From contig NZ_JAASRW010000006.1 in the NCBI RefSeq assembly GCF_011761355.1, positions 62,001-126,000 on the forward strand: 64,000 nt of DNA. Reading direction: 5' to 3'. The position numbers were made by a program, and so were the translations under genes. Under the pieces are notes generated by a model. It saw only the letters and a program-made list of their open reading frames with translations. It did no database searches and was not told the DNA's origin. Every line of letters starts with the position of its first letter. Within the stretch, counting starts at the first letter, position 1. Source of the DNA: Paenibacillus lupini (GTDB lineage: Bacteria > Bacillota > Bacilli > Paenibacillales > Paenibacillaceae). Shown piece by piece: positions 34,168 through 43,042 of the stretch.

Positions 34168-36567
34168 TTAACGGTTAATCCAAGGTTTGCTGTTTCGTTT
34201 TGTTTTGGTCGTTTTTGCAGGGACACTACGAATTTTGGCCGTTTTGCGCTGTTTTGTTTTTTTGCTTACAATCGCAGCAGCCTCAGGCTCTTCCTCTACG
34301 CGCTTGCCATTACAGCCGCAAGGATCATCCTGTGCACCAGCTGTTTGACCTGGCCAGTAAGAATAAGGAGAGAAGCCTTGTGCACCAGCTACCGGATGTC
34401 CATAGCCGTAGCCATAACCTCCAGGAGCAAAGCTTGCCGGGGAGACGTTCGGGCCAAGAGCCATCGGTGATACGTTGGAACCAAGCGCTGTTGGCGCCAT
34501 GTTCGAGCCAAGTGCCATTGGAGATACATTAGAGCCAAGTTCTGTTGGCGCCATGTTCGAGCCAAGGGCCATCGGTGATACATTTGAGCCAAGTGCTGTT
34601 GGCGACATGTTGGAACCAAGCGCCATCGGTGATACGTTTGAACCAAGAGCGGTTGGTGCTGTGTTAGAACCAAGTGCCATCGGTGATACGTTCGAACCTA
34701 AGGCTGCAGGGGATACGTTTGGCCCCATCATCTCTGGAGATACCATTCCCGGATGACCATAGCCATATCCATACTCTGGGCCTACATTTGCTGGCGATAC
34801 GTGTCCGCCATATCCATAGCCATATCCAAAGTCAGGACCTGCTTCTGCCGGAGATGCCCAGCCTGGGCTATAACCATAACCTCCGCCAGGACCCATCATC
34901 TCTGGACTAACATTTGTTGGAGCGGAATTTTCCCCTAGTGCAGCTGGAGAAACATTGTCTGGGCCAAAGCTCGCAGGGGATACAGCTCCTGGACCCCATC
35001 CATAACCAGGACCCATTTCAGCAGGAGATACGGCAGATGGACCATAGCCGTAACCAGGACCCATTTCAGCAGGGGATACGGCTCCTGGACCCCATCCATA
35101 GCCATGGCCCATTTCAGCAGGGGATACGGCAGATGGACCATAGCCGTAACCATAGTCTGGACCTACATTAGCTGGCGATACGGCAGATGGACCATAGCCA
35201 TAACCATAGTCTGGACCCACGTTAGCTGGCGATACAGCTGATGGGCCATATCCATAGCCGTAGTCTGGGCCAACGTTAGCTGGCGATACAGCTGATGGGC
35301 CATAGCCATAACCATAGTCTGGGCCAACGTTAGCTGGCGATACAGCTGATGGGCCATATCCATAGCCGTAGTCTGGGCCTACATTAGCCGGAGATACAGC
35401 AGACGGACCGTAACCATAACCATGCTCTGGACCAACATTAGCTGGCGATACAAAGCCATAGCCGCCACCTGGGCCTACTGCAGCCGGACTTACATTAGTT
35501 GGTGCTGCATTCTCGCCACCTAATGCGGTTGGGCCAACATTTTCAGCTCCAAGTACTGGTGATGCATTTTCCGAACCAAATACGGCTGGAGAGACTGCGC
35601 CATAGCCGTAACCTGGTCCCTCCGCGATTGGCATTGTACCAGGCGGGCACCAAGGACCTTCGTTTGCCGGGCTTACATTTGAGCCAGGCCAGCCGCCATA
35701 ACCATAACCTGGGCCGACTTGCATCGGAGATACCATTGGCTGATTATTGCCATATCCGCCATGATGATGCTGGGAAGCTGCTTCAACCGCAGGTACGCCA
35801 AATTGCTTGAATAAATCAACACTAGGCTGCAGGTTTGGCTGTGCATTCGATTGTGTAATTGGTGCTACGTTTGGTTTCATTTTTGGTGCTACATTTGCTT
35901 CCATTGCAGGCTTCATATTTGGCTTCACATTCGCATCTTCTGCCTTCGCTTTTTTGTCCGGCGATTTTTGAATCGGCAAAGCTTTCTTCGCAGGTTCTTT
36001 CTCAGCAGGAGCAACCGGTGTTACGATTGGTGCTGTAGGTGTTTTCCCTGCTGGAGCCACCGGTGCGATAGGAGCTGTAGGTGTTTTACCTGCTGGTGCT
36101 TGCGCAGCTGGCATTTGGCCAGTTGGCTTTTTGCCTACCCAGTTTTGTACACCGTGCATAAGCGACATCGGATGAAGAGGATGAGCACTGCCAGTTCCTT
36201 GTGCTGCTGGACCCTCGGATGTAGGTGTCGCTGTTTTAGGAATGTTGACAATTTCGCCGGTCAAAAGCACATTCGGATTTTTAAGCTGCGGATTCGCTTT
36301 AATCATGTCCGCGAGCGGTACGCCCCAAGCCTTCGACAGCTTCCAAAGCGTATCCCCTTGTTTTACCACATGCTGATGCATAATCTCCATCCCTCCTGTC
36401 CCGCCGCCAACCTCATTAGCCGATGGGACCTTCAGCTTCATTCCGACATCCAACAGATCCGGGTTCGTAATGGAAGGGTTCAGCTTTAAGATGTCTTCGA
36501 TCGACACATTATGTTTCTGTGCAATGAAATACAATGTATCGCCTTTCTTTACAACATGAATTTTCAC
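34168..36567 (-). CDS. SafA-like LysM spore coat protein with Gly/Tyr-rich repeats
   Basis: The 799-residue protein has two N-terminal LysM domains (about 2-47 and 64-110; HVVKKGDTLYFIAQKH, HVVKQGDTLWKLSK), a Pro/Ala/Lys linker with TPTAPI repeats, and a long low-complexity region. That region holds five near-identical 18-residue units of the type SPANVGPDYGYGYGPSAV, related SPAEMG units, and about a dozen 8-residue SPMALGSN/APTALGSN units. A Cys pair and a basic tail end it. LysM domains bind peptidoglycan. SafA directs coat assembly in B. subtilis and maps to the same region. The GTG start has AGGAGG upstream. Repeat number probably varies between strains. Confidence 0.85.
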   Translation of the reverse strand: MKIHVVKKGDTLYFIAQKHNVSIEDILKLNPSITNPDLLDVGMKLKVPSANEVGGGTGGMEIMHQHVVKQGDTLWKLSKAWGVPLADMIKANPQLKNPNVLLTGEIVNIPKTATPTSEGPAAQGTGSAHPLHPMSLMHGVQNWVGKKPTGQMPAAQAPAGKTPTAPIAPVAPAGKTPTAPIVTPVAPAEKEPAKKALPIQKSPDKKAKAEDANVKPNMKPAMEANVAPKMKPNVAPITQSNAQPNLQPSVDLFKQFGVPAVEAASQHHHGGYGNNQPMVSPMQVGPGYGYGGWPGSNVSPANEGPWCPPGTMPIAEGPGYGYGAVSPAVFGSENASPVLGAENVGPTALGGENAAPTNVSPAAVGPGGGYGFVSPANVGPEHGYGYGPSAVSPANVGPDYGYGYGPSAVSPANVGPDYGYGYGPSAVSPANVGPDYGYGYGPSAVSPANVGPDYGYGYGPSAVSPANVGPDYGYGYGPSAVSPAEMGHGYGWGPGAVSPAEMGPGYGYGPSAVSPAEMGPGYGWGPGAVSPASFGPDNVSPAALGENSAPTNVSPEMMGPGGGYGYSPGWASPAEAGPDFGYGYGYGGHVSPANVGPEYGYGYGHPGMVSPEMMGPNVSPAALGSNVSPMALGSNTAPTALGSNVSPMALGSNMSPTALGSNVSPMALGSNMAPTELGSNVSPMALGSNMAPTALGSNVSPMALGPNVSPASFAPGGYGYGYGHPVAGAQGFSPYSYWPGQTAGAQDDPCGCNGKRVEEEPEAAAIVSKKTKQRKTAKIRSVPAKTTKTKRNSKPWINR
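34430..34720. repeat. 24-bp coding repeats in the LysM coat-protein gene
   Basis: Tandem units coding for alternating SPMALGSN and APTALGSN (8 residues, 24 bp) with small variations. They are part of the gene at 34168-36567. Confidence 0.85.
34980..35455. repeat. 54-bp and 48-bp coding repeats in the LysM coat-protein gene
   Basis: Five consecutive 54-bp units code for SPANVGPDYGYGYGPSAV, with one variant copy (PEHGYGYG) before them and three 16-residue SPAEMG variants after. High DNA identity suggests recent expansion or homogenisation by slippage or unequal recombination. Confidence 0.9.
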
Positions 36568-36671
36568 TAGCAAAAAACCTCCTGTCACGGACTTTGTATA
36601 ACGGCACGGCGAATGCCTGCTATCAATCATTACATCCTATGCAGAACGTAGGCAGGTGTCTCCATTTTCAA

Positions 36672-36708
36672 GCAAAAAAAATAGCAGCACCCGTTATGGG
36701 CACCGCTA
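36672..36708 (-). terminator. Terminator of pheB-hom-thrB-pheA
   Basis: A stem pairing 36682-36691 with 36698-36707 on the minus strand ends in a run of eight T. Confidence 0.88.
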
Positions 36709-36731
36709 ATCTCATTTATTCCTATATTTTC

Positions 36732-37604
36732 TTACAGTAGCTGTTCATAAGTAAAGCTTGGATAACTCCCCAGGATACGAACCTGGCAGCCAAGCGCCTC
36801 AATCTCTTCAAGCGCCGAAGGCAGGAGTACTGTGTCCAGCGCCATTTCGATATCGATATAAAAATAATAATTGCCCAGCTTTTTCTTCGTCGGGCGTGAT
36901 TCAATCTTCGACAAGTTAATCTTCCGCCATGCGAAAGCGGCGAGTACTTGATGAAGAGCACCAGGATAATCTTCAGGCAGCGTAATCAAAATACTTGTTT
37001 TCTGCTTGTCCGATTTGCGCACCGTGAATGGCTCGCTGCCTACCAGCAGAAACCGGGTGTAATTGTTATCGTGGTCTGTAATACCCTGACTCAATACATC
37101 CAAGCCGTTATTGCTCGCAGCTGTCATCGTACCGATAGCCGCCCAGCCTGCATCCGGATTGTCCTTGACGATCTTGACACCCTCAGAGGTGCTTCCTACA
37201 GTTTCAATCTCTGCATGCGGCAGCCTACTACGAAGGAATTGCAAGCATTGTGCGATAGCTACGGGATGACTCATCACTTTCTTGATCTTGCTGAAATCAA
37301 TTCCGCCCTCTTCACTAGCTGCTTCCGAACGGCGACCGATCAAATTTTGAATCGAAGGATAGACCCATTCCGCCTGAATTGGCAGATCTACTTCATGAAC
37401 CAGCCAATCCACATGCAGATTGACGGAGCCTTCAATTGTATTCTCAATAGGTACAACGCTATAATCGCTGACACTGTTTACCGTCGACATAAATACATCG
37501 GCGATTAAGCGGTGGTGTTCCCACTTCATTTCTTCTCCGGCAAACAGCCGCTTGACTGCTTCATCCGACACGGATCCGGCAGGCAGTACTGCAATTGTCT
37601 TCAT
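36732..37604 (-). CDS. pheA: Prephenate dehydratase
   Basis: The 290-residue enzyme converts prephenate to phenylpyruvate in phenylalanine synthesis. The catalytic TRF motif appears in NNYTRFLLVG, and the C-terminal ACT domain has the Phe-sensing ESRP motif (LSKIESRPTKKKLGNYYFYID). The N-terminal segment, normally GPxGTFS, reads LPAGSVSDEA here. The start overlaps the thrB stop by 4 bp, so translation is coupled. Confidence 0.93.
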   Translation of the reverse strand: MKTIAVLPAGSVSDEAVKRLFAGEEMKWEHHRLIADVFMSTVNSVSDYSVVPIENTIEGSVNLHVDWLVHEVDLPIQAEWVYPSIQNLIGRRSEAASEEGGIDFSKIKKVMSHPVAIAQCLQFLRSRLPHAEIETVGSTSEGVKIVKDNPDAGWAAIGTMTAASNNGLDVLSQGITDHDNNYTRFLLVGSEPFTVRKSDKQKTSILITLPEDYPGALHQVLAAFAWRKINLSKIESRPTKKKLGNYYFYIDIEMALDTVLLPSALEEIEALGCQVRILGSYPSFTYEQLL

Positions 37605-38575
37605 CGTACAACTTCTCCTTTTATCCGCTCCATGAGATCAGGAGCAGAGCTTGCCGAGTCTTCCACAATGATGACCGGACCCTCCGAGCTTGGCTTCAGC
37701 CACATTGTATCTGCTACGATGCCTTCCTGCTTCAATGTTCCAAGCAGGAATTGCTCCAGCTCCGATTTGCTCTTGCTGGTCTCATCTACGAATGCGATCA
37801 GCGTAGGACCCGCTCCACTGAGAGCCGCCCCAAGCGCACCATAATCTGCCGCGCTCTCCAATATAGCTGTCATACCCGGAATCAGTGCTGCCCGGTAAGG
37901 CTGGTGCAGCCGGTCACGCATCGCATGACGGATAAGACCCAGCTCGCCGCTAGCTAATGCCGCTACGAGCAGTGAACTCCGGCCCACATTAAAGACCGCG
38001 TCGGCCATACTGATCTGCGTTGGCAAACAATGGCGCGCCTTTTCTGTCGACAGCTGGAAAGCTGGTATCGCGACCAAAGTCTCGAGCTTCACATGTGGTT
38101 CAAGTCTAACATAATCAGCACGTTCGCCGTCCCATGCCGAGACGACAATTCCGCCGAATAAGGAAGCACCAACATTGTCAGGATGCCCTTCTAATTTGGT
38201 AGCGAGCTGGAACAGCTTATCATCCGTAAGCGGATTGCCAATCAGTGCATTCGCTGCTACTAGAGCACCAATAATGGCAGATGCGCTGCTGCCCAAGCCT
38301 CTTGTTAATGGAATATCACTGTACATAGCAACATCCAGCTCTGGAACAACAACTCCCGCTTCTTCGAAGACGAGTTGAGCTACTTTATAGATCAAATTCG
38401 ATTTATCTGTTGGAATGCCTTGCATCTGGTCGCCGTACAGACGAAATGTTGTTTTCTCTGCGGCAGACATTTCAATCCAGGAATACAACGAAAGCGCCAT
38501 GCCCAGCGTATCAAAGCCAGGTCCTAAGTTAGCCGTGCTGGCCGGCACTTTCACAATTACTCGACGATTATTCAT
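37601..38575 (-). CDS. thrB: Homoserine kinase
   Basis: This 324-residue GHMP kinase phosphorylates homoserine for threonine synthesis. The start region VKVPASTANLGPGFDTLGMAL and the ATP-binding PLTRGLGSSASAIIGAL are typical. The ATG used has AAAGGAG 11 bases upstream; an earlier start adds 12 residues without support. It lies between hom and pheA. Threonine synthase (thrC) is not in the window. Confidence 0.95.
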   Translation of the reverse strand: MNNRRVIVKVPASTANLGPGFDTLGMALSLYSWIEMSAAEKTTFRLYGDQMQGIPTDKSNLIYKVAQLVFEEAGVVVPELDVAMYSDIPLTRGLGSSASAIIGALVAANALIGNPLTDDKLFQLATKLEGHPDNVGASLFGGIVVSAWDGERADYVRLEPHVKLETLVAIPAFQLSTEKARHCLPTQISMADAVFNVGRSSLLVAALASGELGLIRHAMRDRLHQPYRAALIPGMTAILESAADYGALGAALSGAGPTLIAFVDETSKSKSELEQFLLGTLKQEGIVADTMWLKPSSEGPVIIVEDSASSAPDLMERIKGEVVR

Positions 38576-38627
38576 GACGGATAAAGCTCCTTTATTCGCT
38601 TTTGCAATCAATCAAATTGAAGTAGGA

Positions 38628-39914
38628 TTAGCCTTCTACGCGATAAACACTCTTCACCTTGCGAATAACGTCCAGCGACTCAAATTTCTGCAGCACTTTA
38701 TTGATTGCAGCTTTATTCGCATCATGTGTAATCACGATAATTTCTGCTTCTGGGTTGGAGGCGTTAGGCTGCTGCAGCACTGACTCCAGGCTTACTTCAA
38801 ACTCCGCGAATACTTGCGTAATTTGAGCCAGTACGCCTGCACGGTCATCTACATGAAGCAGCAGGAAATATTTCGAAGAAATCTGCTCATCGGTTTTGAG
38901 CTTTTTCTCTTTGTATGTCAGTAATCCTTGCTTGCCGTTTACACCCAGCTTCAGGTTCTTCACGACAGCTACAAGGTCAGATACGATCGACGTAGCCGTT
39001 GGCAGTTCTCCTGCGCCCGGACCGTAGAACATTGTCTCACCAACAGCTTCGCCATATACATAAACTGCATTGTAAACACCATTCACGGACGCAATTGGAT
39101 GTGAGTTTTTCACCATTGTTGGTTGAACACTGATGCTGAATTGATCATCTTGACGTTCTGCGATGCCAAGCAGTTTCACTGTGTAGCCGAGACGCTTCGC
39201 GTAAAGGATATCTTCGCGTGTAACATTGGACATCCCTTGAACGGAGACATCTTCAAGAGCTACTTTCGCACGGAAACCAAGCGTTGATAGAATAGTCATT
39301 TTGCGTGCAGCATCAAGACCCTCTACGTCAGAAGTTGGATCTGCTTCTGCATATCCAAGATCCTGTGCTTCCTTCAGCACATCGCCATAAGACGCGCCTT
39401 CCATACTCATCTTGGACAAGATGTAATTTGTCGTACCATTCACGATACCCATGATCTTCGTAATTCGGTCGGAAGAGAAGCCCTCCACCAGTGTACGGAT
39501 AATAGGGATGCCGCCTGCAACGCTTGCTTCATAATACACATCACAGCCATGCTCCTGCGCTTTAGCCAGAATCTCCGGGCCATGCAGAGCCATCAAATCC
39601 TTATTCGCTGTAACGACATGCTTGCCACGGGAGAGTGCTTCCATAATATATTCCTTCGTCGATCCGATTCCGCCCATTACCTCAACGATCACATCGATGT
39701 CAGGATTGCTGATGATTTCCCATGGATCTTCCGTCAGCTTGGACGAGTCGATCGAAATACTGCGGGATTTCGCTTTGTTTTGAACAAGAATTTTCTCAAT
39801 AACAATCGGAGAGCCCACCTGGCTTTGCAAATCTTCCTGATGACCTTCTACGATGCGCACTACACCAGTCCCGACAGTACCGAGACCAAGCAAACCTACC
39901 TTCACTGGCTTCAT
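38628..39914 (-). CDS. hom: Homoserine dehydrogenase
   Basis: The 428-residue enzyme reduces aspartate semialdehyde to homoserine. The NAD(P)-binding motif is GLLGLGTVGTGV near residue 8, the catalytic segment is YAEADPTSDVEGLDAARK, and an ACT domain for threonine feedback lies at the C-terminus. It starts 18 bases after pheB. Confidence 0.96.
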   Translation of the reverse strand: MKPVKVGLLGLGTVGTGVVRIVEGHQEDLQSQVGSPIVIEKILVQNKAKSRSISIDSSKLTEDPWEIISNPDIDVIVEVMGGIGSTKEYIMEALSRGKHVVTANKDLMALHGPEILAKAQEHGCDVYYEASVAGGIPIIRTLVEGFSSDRITKIMGIVNGTTNYILSKMSMEGASYGDVLKEAQDLGYAEADPTSDVEGLDAARKMTILSTLGFRAKVALEDVSVQGMSNVTREDILYAKRLGYTVKLLGIAERQDDQFSISVQPTMVKNSHPIASVNGVYNAVYVYGEAVGETMFYGPGAGELPTATSIVSDLVAVVKNLKLGVNGKQGLLTYKEKKLKTDEQISSKYFLLLHVDDRAGVLAQITQVFAEFEVSLESVLQQPNASNPEAEIIVITHDANKAAINKVLQKFESLDVIRKVKSVYRVEG

Positions 39915-39932
39915 ACAATTCCCTCCATCTAA

Positions 39933-40370
39933 TCAACCTTGTCCGATAACGGCAGCTTTACGCACGCCTTCCTGGCTGCGTATCACTTCAATAAGTGTTG
40001 TAAGTTCTTCATTAAGCTTTGAAATATCAACGGATATAACCACATTAGCGAAGCCTTGCAGCGGAATACTCTGATTCATCGTCAGGACATTCCCTTCCAG
40101 ACCAGCCACGAGGCTCAATACCTTCGATAATACACCGGATCGATGCTCCAAATCCATCGAGATGGTCACAATCCGTTCGCGTTCCAGTTCATGCAGCCCG
40201 TAAACGCCATCTTTATACTTATAAAAAGCGCTGCGACTAAGCCCAACCTTCTCAACCGCTTCGTGCACCGTGGACGCTTCGCCTCGACCAAGCATTTCTT
40301 TCACTTGAATCGTCTTCAAGATCGCCTCAGGGAGCATATCCTCACGAACGACATAATAACGTTGCGTCAC
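39933..40370 (-). CDS. pheB: ACT domain protein PheB
   Basis: The 145-residue protein has an N-terminal helix-turn-helix-like part (AVEKVGLSRSAFYKYKDGV) and a C-terminal ACT domain (MDLEHRSGVLSKVLSLVA). It matches the UPF0735/PheB family found between obg and pheA in B. subtilis. It probably senses an amino acid, but its target is not known. It starts at GTG with GGGAGG upstream and heads the operon pheB-hom-thrB-pheA. Confidence 0.9.
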   Translation of the reverse strand: MTQRYYVVREDMLPEAILKTIQVKEMLGRGEASTVHEAVEKVGLSRSAFYKYKDGVYGLHELERERIVTISMDLEHRSGVLSKVLSLVAGLEGNVLTMNQSIPLQGFANVVISVDISKLNEELTTLIEVIRSQEGVRKAAVIGQG

Positions 40371-40414
40371 TATTTCGTCCTCCCTACAAAGACAATTGTT
40401 CTTCTATAATGGAC

Positions 40415-40443
40415 ATTATAGCGGAATATGGCGAAAGCGGCAA
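40415..40443 (-). promoter_or_regulatory. SigA promoter of pheB-hom-thrB-pheA
   Basis: TTGCCG (40438-40443) and TATAAT (40415-40420) are 17 bases apart, about 45 bp before pheB and just after the obg terminator. Confidence 0.65.
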
Positions 40444-40466
40444 TAGGTAAGTGCGATGCTTTCTAT

Positions 40467-40496
40467 GAAAAAAGACGACCAGCGGCCGTCTTTTGT
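40467..40496 (-). terminator. Terminator of spo0B-obg
   Basis: The stem AAAAGACG / CGTCTTTT (arms 40487-40494 and 40470-40477) is followed by T residues on the minus strand, 20 bases past the obg stop. Confidence 0.8.
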
Positions 40497-40514
40497 GTTT
40501 CATTTGATATTGTT

Positions 40515-41837
40515 CTATTTTCCGGTATAATCGGTGCCTTCGAAGAACTCGAATGTAAAGTCGGCGATTTGAACTGTATCTCCATCTCTTGCGCCTTCAC
40601 GACGAAGAGCGGCATCAACGCCCCACTTCCGCATGAGTTGTGCGAACCGCATAATCGCGTCATACGAGTTCATATTCATACGCTTCAAGTAGTTCTCAAT
40701 GCTTGCGCCTTGCACGACAAAGATCTCATCTTCCTTATGAATCGTGAAGTTGTTATCTTCGCGTTTCTCGAACGTAAATACTTTACGCTCCGCAACATCC
40801 TTCACTTCTTCAATCGTCAGCTCATCAGGAACAGCGTCAAGTGTATCAGCTGCTTTGTACAGCAGCTCTTGAATTCCCTGCTTAGTCAGCGACGAGATCG
40901 GAAGGATCAGATATTCACGATCACCGCGAACCGCATCAAGCTGCTCTTTGAACAGCTCCAAGTTATCATCAGCACCAGGCATATCCATTTTGTTCGCCGC
41001 AATAATTTGCGGACGATCAGCAAGCTTCTCGTTATATTTCACTAGTTCATCATTAATCTTGACCCAATCCTCGAAAGGATCGCGCTCTTCCGTACCCGCC
41101 ATATCAATGACATGTACGATAACTCTTGTCCGCTCGACATGACGAAGGAATTCATGGCCAAGACCAACGCCTTCATGAGCTCCTTCGATCAATCCCGGAA
41201 GATCGGCCATCACGAAGCTGCGGCCGTCACCTACATCAACAACACCAAGGTTTGGTGTAATCGTTGTAAAGTGGTATGCACCAATCTTCGGCTTCGCGCC
41301 GGATACAACCGACAGAAGTGTGGACTTGCCTACGCTTGGGAATCCAACGAGGCCAACGTCAGCCATAACCTTGAGCTCAAGTGTTACCCAGCGCTCTTGG
41401 CCTTCTTCCCCATTCTCACAAATGTCAGGAGCTGGATTATTAATTGTTGCAAATCGAGTGTTACCACGTCCACCGCGTCCGCCGCGTGCAACAACAACTT
41501 CCTGTCCATGACGAGTCATATCGGCAATGATCTGTTCCGTATCATCATCCACAATAACTGTACCTGGCGGAATACGGACAATCATATCGTCTGCACTTGC
41601 ACCATGCATGGATTTGACTTTGCCGCGTTCGCCGGCTGGACCTTTAAAGTGCTTCTGATAACGGAAATCCATCAGTGTACGCAAACCTTCGTCTACACGG
41701 AAAATGACGTCGCCGCCATTACCACCGTCTCCGCCTGCTGGTCCGCCTTCCGGCACGTATTTCTCACGACGGTAGGAAACGATACCGTTACCTCCATTAC
41801 CGCCTTTTACAAATATCTTCGCTTTATCGACAAACAT
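40515..41837 (-). CDS. obg: Obg GTPase (CgtA)
   Basis: The 440-residue GTPase has the glycine-rich Obg fold (1-158), a G domain with GFPSVGKSTLL, DLPGLIEGAHEGVGLG and NKMD, and a C-terminal OCT domain (about 345-425). Obg acts in 50S ribosome assembly and the stress response, and is needed for sporulation signalling in B. subtilis. It follows spo0B by 13 bp, the conserved pair. Confidence 0.97.
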   Translation of the reverse strand: MFVDKAKIFVKGGNGGNGIVSYRREKYVPEGGPAGGDGGNGGDVIFRVDEGLRTLMDFRYQKHFKGPAGERGKVKSMHGASADDMIVRIPPGTVIVDDDTEQIIADMTRHGQEVVVARGGRGGRGNTRFATINNPAPDICENGEEGQERWVTLELKVMADVGLVGFPSVGKSTLLSVVSGAKPKIGAYHFTTITPNLGVVDVGDGRSFVMADLPGLIEGAHEGVGLGHEFLRHVERTRVIVHVIDMAGTEERDPFEDWVKINDELVKYNEKLADRPQIIAANKMDMPGADDNLELFKEQLDAVRGDREYLILPISSLTKQGIQELLYKAADTLDAVPDELTIEEVKDVAERKVFTFEKREDNNFTIHKEDEIFVVQGASIENYLKRMNMNSYDAIMRFAQLMRKWGVDAALRREGARDGDTVQIADFTFEFFEGTDYTGK

Positions 41838-41850
41838 GTTTTGCCTCCGT

Positions 41851-42588
41851 TTAAGCGCGCCGCTCCGCTTTTAAAACCATATTCCTTTGCGGGTTATCAA
41901 ACTTGACCGCATGCAGAGACGCGCCTTCCAACTGCTGTTTTATTTTATCCGTGAGCTGTTGCTCACTGGTTAATTCGCCCTCATACTGAAAAGTTACCAC
42001 CAGCGTCCCCTCTTCTTTGGAGAGCTTTAGGGTAAGTGTTGCAGGATCACCATATCCTGTCTTCACCTGGAATCGATAAGCATTGATTAAACTAATCAGT
42101 GTCTCAGCGAAGTCCCGGCCTTCGTTTGGCAGTTCATTCAGATGAATATCCTCATCCATCTTCACCTGAAGCTGCATGGCATTCGTAAGTGTACGGAAAG
42201 ATTGTATATAGCTGATCAGCGAAGGAACACCCAGCTTTGCAATCTGGCTCTCCTCCGTCATTCTAACCCTTATTTTCTCCACGTATTCCACGGTTTTATC
42301 CAGCTTATTCATTCGTATGTAACCGAACAAAACCTGGAGATCGTTCATCCAATCATGCCGATGATGATTCAGCGTCTTAATACTTGCCGTTTGCAGCATA
42401 TGCACAGTACGTGCCAACCGCTTTTCCTGCTCATTGCGCTCTGTCTTAATCCAGAACCCAGCAGCTGCTATTGTCCATAAAAGAAAAAGTACAACCAGCC
42501 ATACCGAAGAAGGCCAAATGAGCACAGCCGCACAAGGCAGCACAACGGAAGCCGCTGCCGACTGTCTCGCCATTCTAATGCGATCCAT
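41851..42588 (-). CDS. spo0B: Spo0B-type sporulation phosphotransferase with membrane anchor
   Basis: The 245-residue protein has the Spo0B helical-hairpin segment TLNHHRHDWMNDLQVLFGYI; the His before DWMN (about residue 78) is the expected phosphoacceptor. Spo0B passes phosphate from Spo0F to Spo0A. B. subtilis Spo0B is 192 residues and soluble. This one has two extra N-terminal hydrophobic helices (about 10-47), so it looks membrane-bound. Position between rpmA and obg is that of spo0B. Start choice is uncertain: an in-frame GTG lies five codons upstream. Confidence 0.85.
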   Translation of the reverse strand: MDRIRMARQSAAASVVLPCAAVLIWPSSVWLVVLFLLWTIAAAGFWIKTERNEQEKRLARTVHMLQTASIKTLNHHRHDWMNDLQVLFGYIRMNKLDKTVEYVEKIRVRMTEESQIAKLGVPSLISYIQSFRTLTNAMQLQVKMDEDIHLNELPNEGRDFAETLISLINAYRFQVKTGYGDPATLTLKLSKEEGTLVVTFQYEGELTSEQQLTDKIKQQLEGASLHAVKFDNPQRNMVLKAERRA

Positions 42589-42670
42589 CGTAATCGATCC
42601 CACTTTCTGCTTGTTTGCTAGCTAAATCAGTATAGCATGCGAATGAAGCGCCCGAAAGGTCTAAAACAAA

Positions 42671-42702
42671 CAAAAACCCCGGCCTGTTCATGAGGCCGGG
42701 GC
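42671..42702 (-). terminator. Terminator of rplU-prp-rpmA
   Basis: A perfect 9-bp GC-rich stem (42677-42685 with 42693-42701) is followed by TTTTTG on the minus strand. Confidence 0.92.
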
Positions 42703-42713
42703 ACTTGTTGCTA

Positions 42714-43025
42714 TTAAGCTTCTACTGCTGCAGCTACCGGAGCCAGATCAACTGGGTATACGCTAACTTTCTTACGATCGCGTCCCCAACGTTCAAACTT
42801 AACGACGCCTTCTACCAAAGCGAAGAGCGTGTCGTCTTTACCGATGCCCACGTTATTACCTGGGTGAATCTTAGTGCCGCGTTGGCGGAACAAGATGCTA
42901 CCAGCGGATACGACTTGACCGTCAGCGCGTTTAGCGCCAAGACGTTTCGAATGACTGTCGCGACCGTTCTTTGTAGAACCTACGCCTTTTTTCGATGCGA
43001 AAAGCTGAAGATCTAATTTCAACAT
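42714..43025 (-). CDS. rpmA: Ribosomal protein bL27 with cleavable N-terminal extension
   Basis: The 103-residue protein begins MLKLDLQLFASKKGVGSTKN. The first nine residues match the Firmicute L27 extension that is cut by the protease Prp after the LQLF motif. The mature N-terminus reaches the peptidyl-transferase centre. Ribosome site AAGGAGG. The gene for Prp is directly upstream. Confidence 0.97.
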   Translation of the reverse strand: MLKLDLQLFASKKGVGSTKNGRDSHSKRLGAKRADGQVVSAGSILFRQRGTKIHPGNNVGIGKDDTLFALVEGVVKFERWGRDRKKVSVYPVDLAPVAAAVEA

Positions 43026-43042
43026 GGTGATTTCCTCCTTCT

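Noticed and set aside
34430..35455. Regular repeats that might suggest a CRISPR array
   Set aside because: The repeats are in-frame coding units (24 and 54 bp) without variable spacers and belong to the LysM coat protein.
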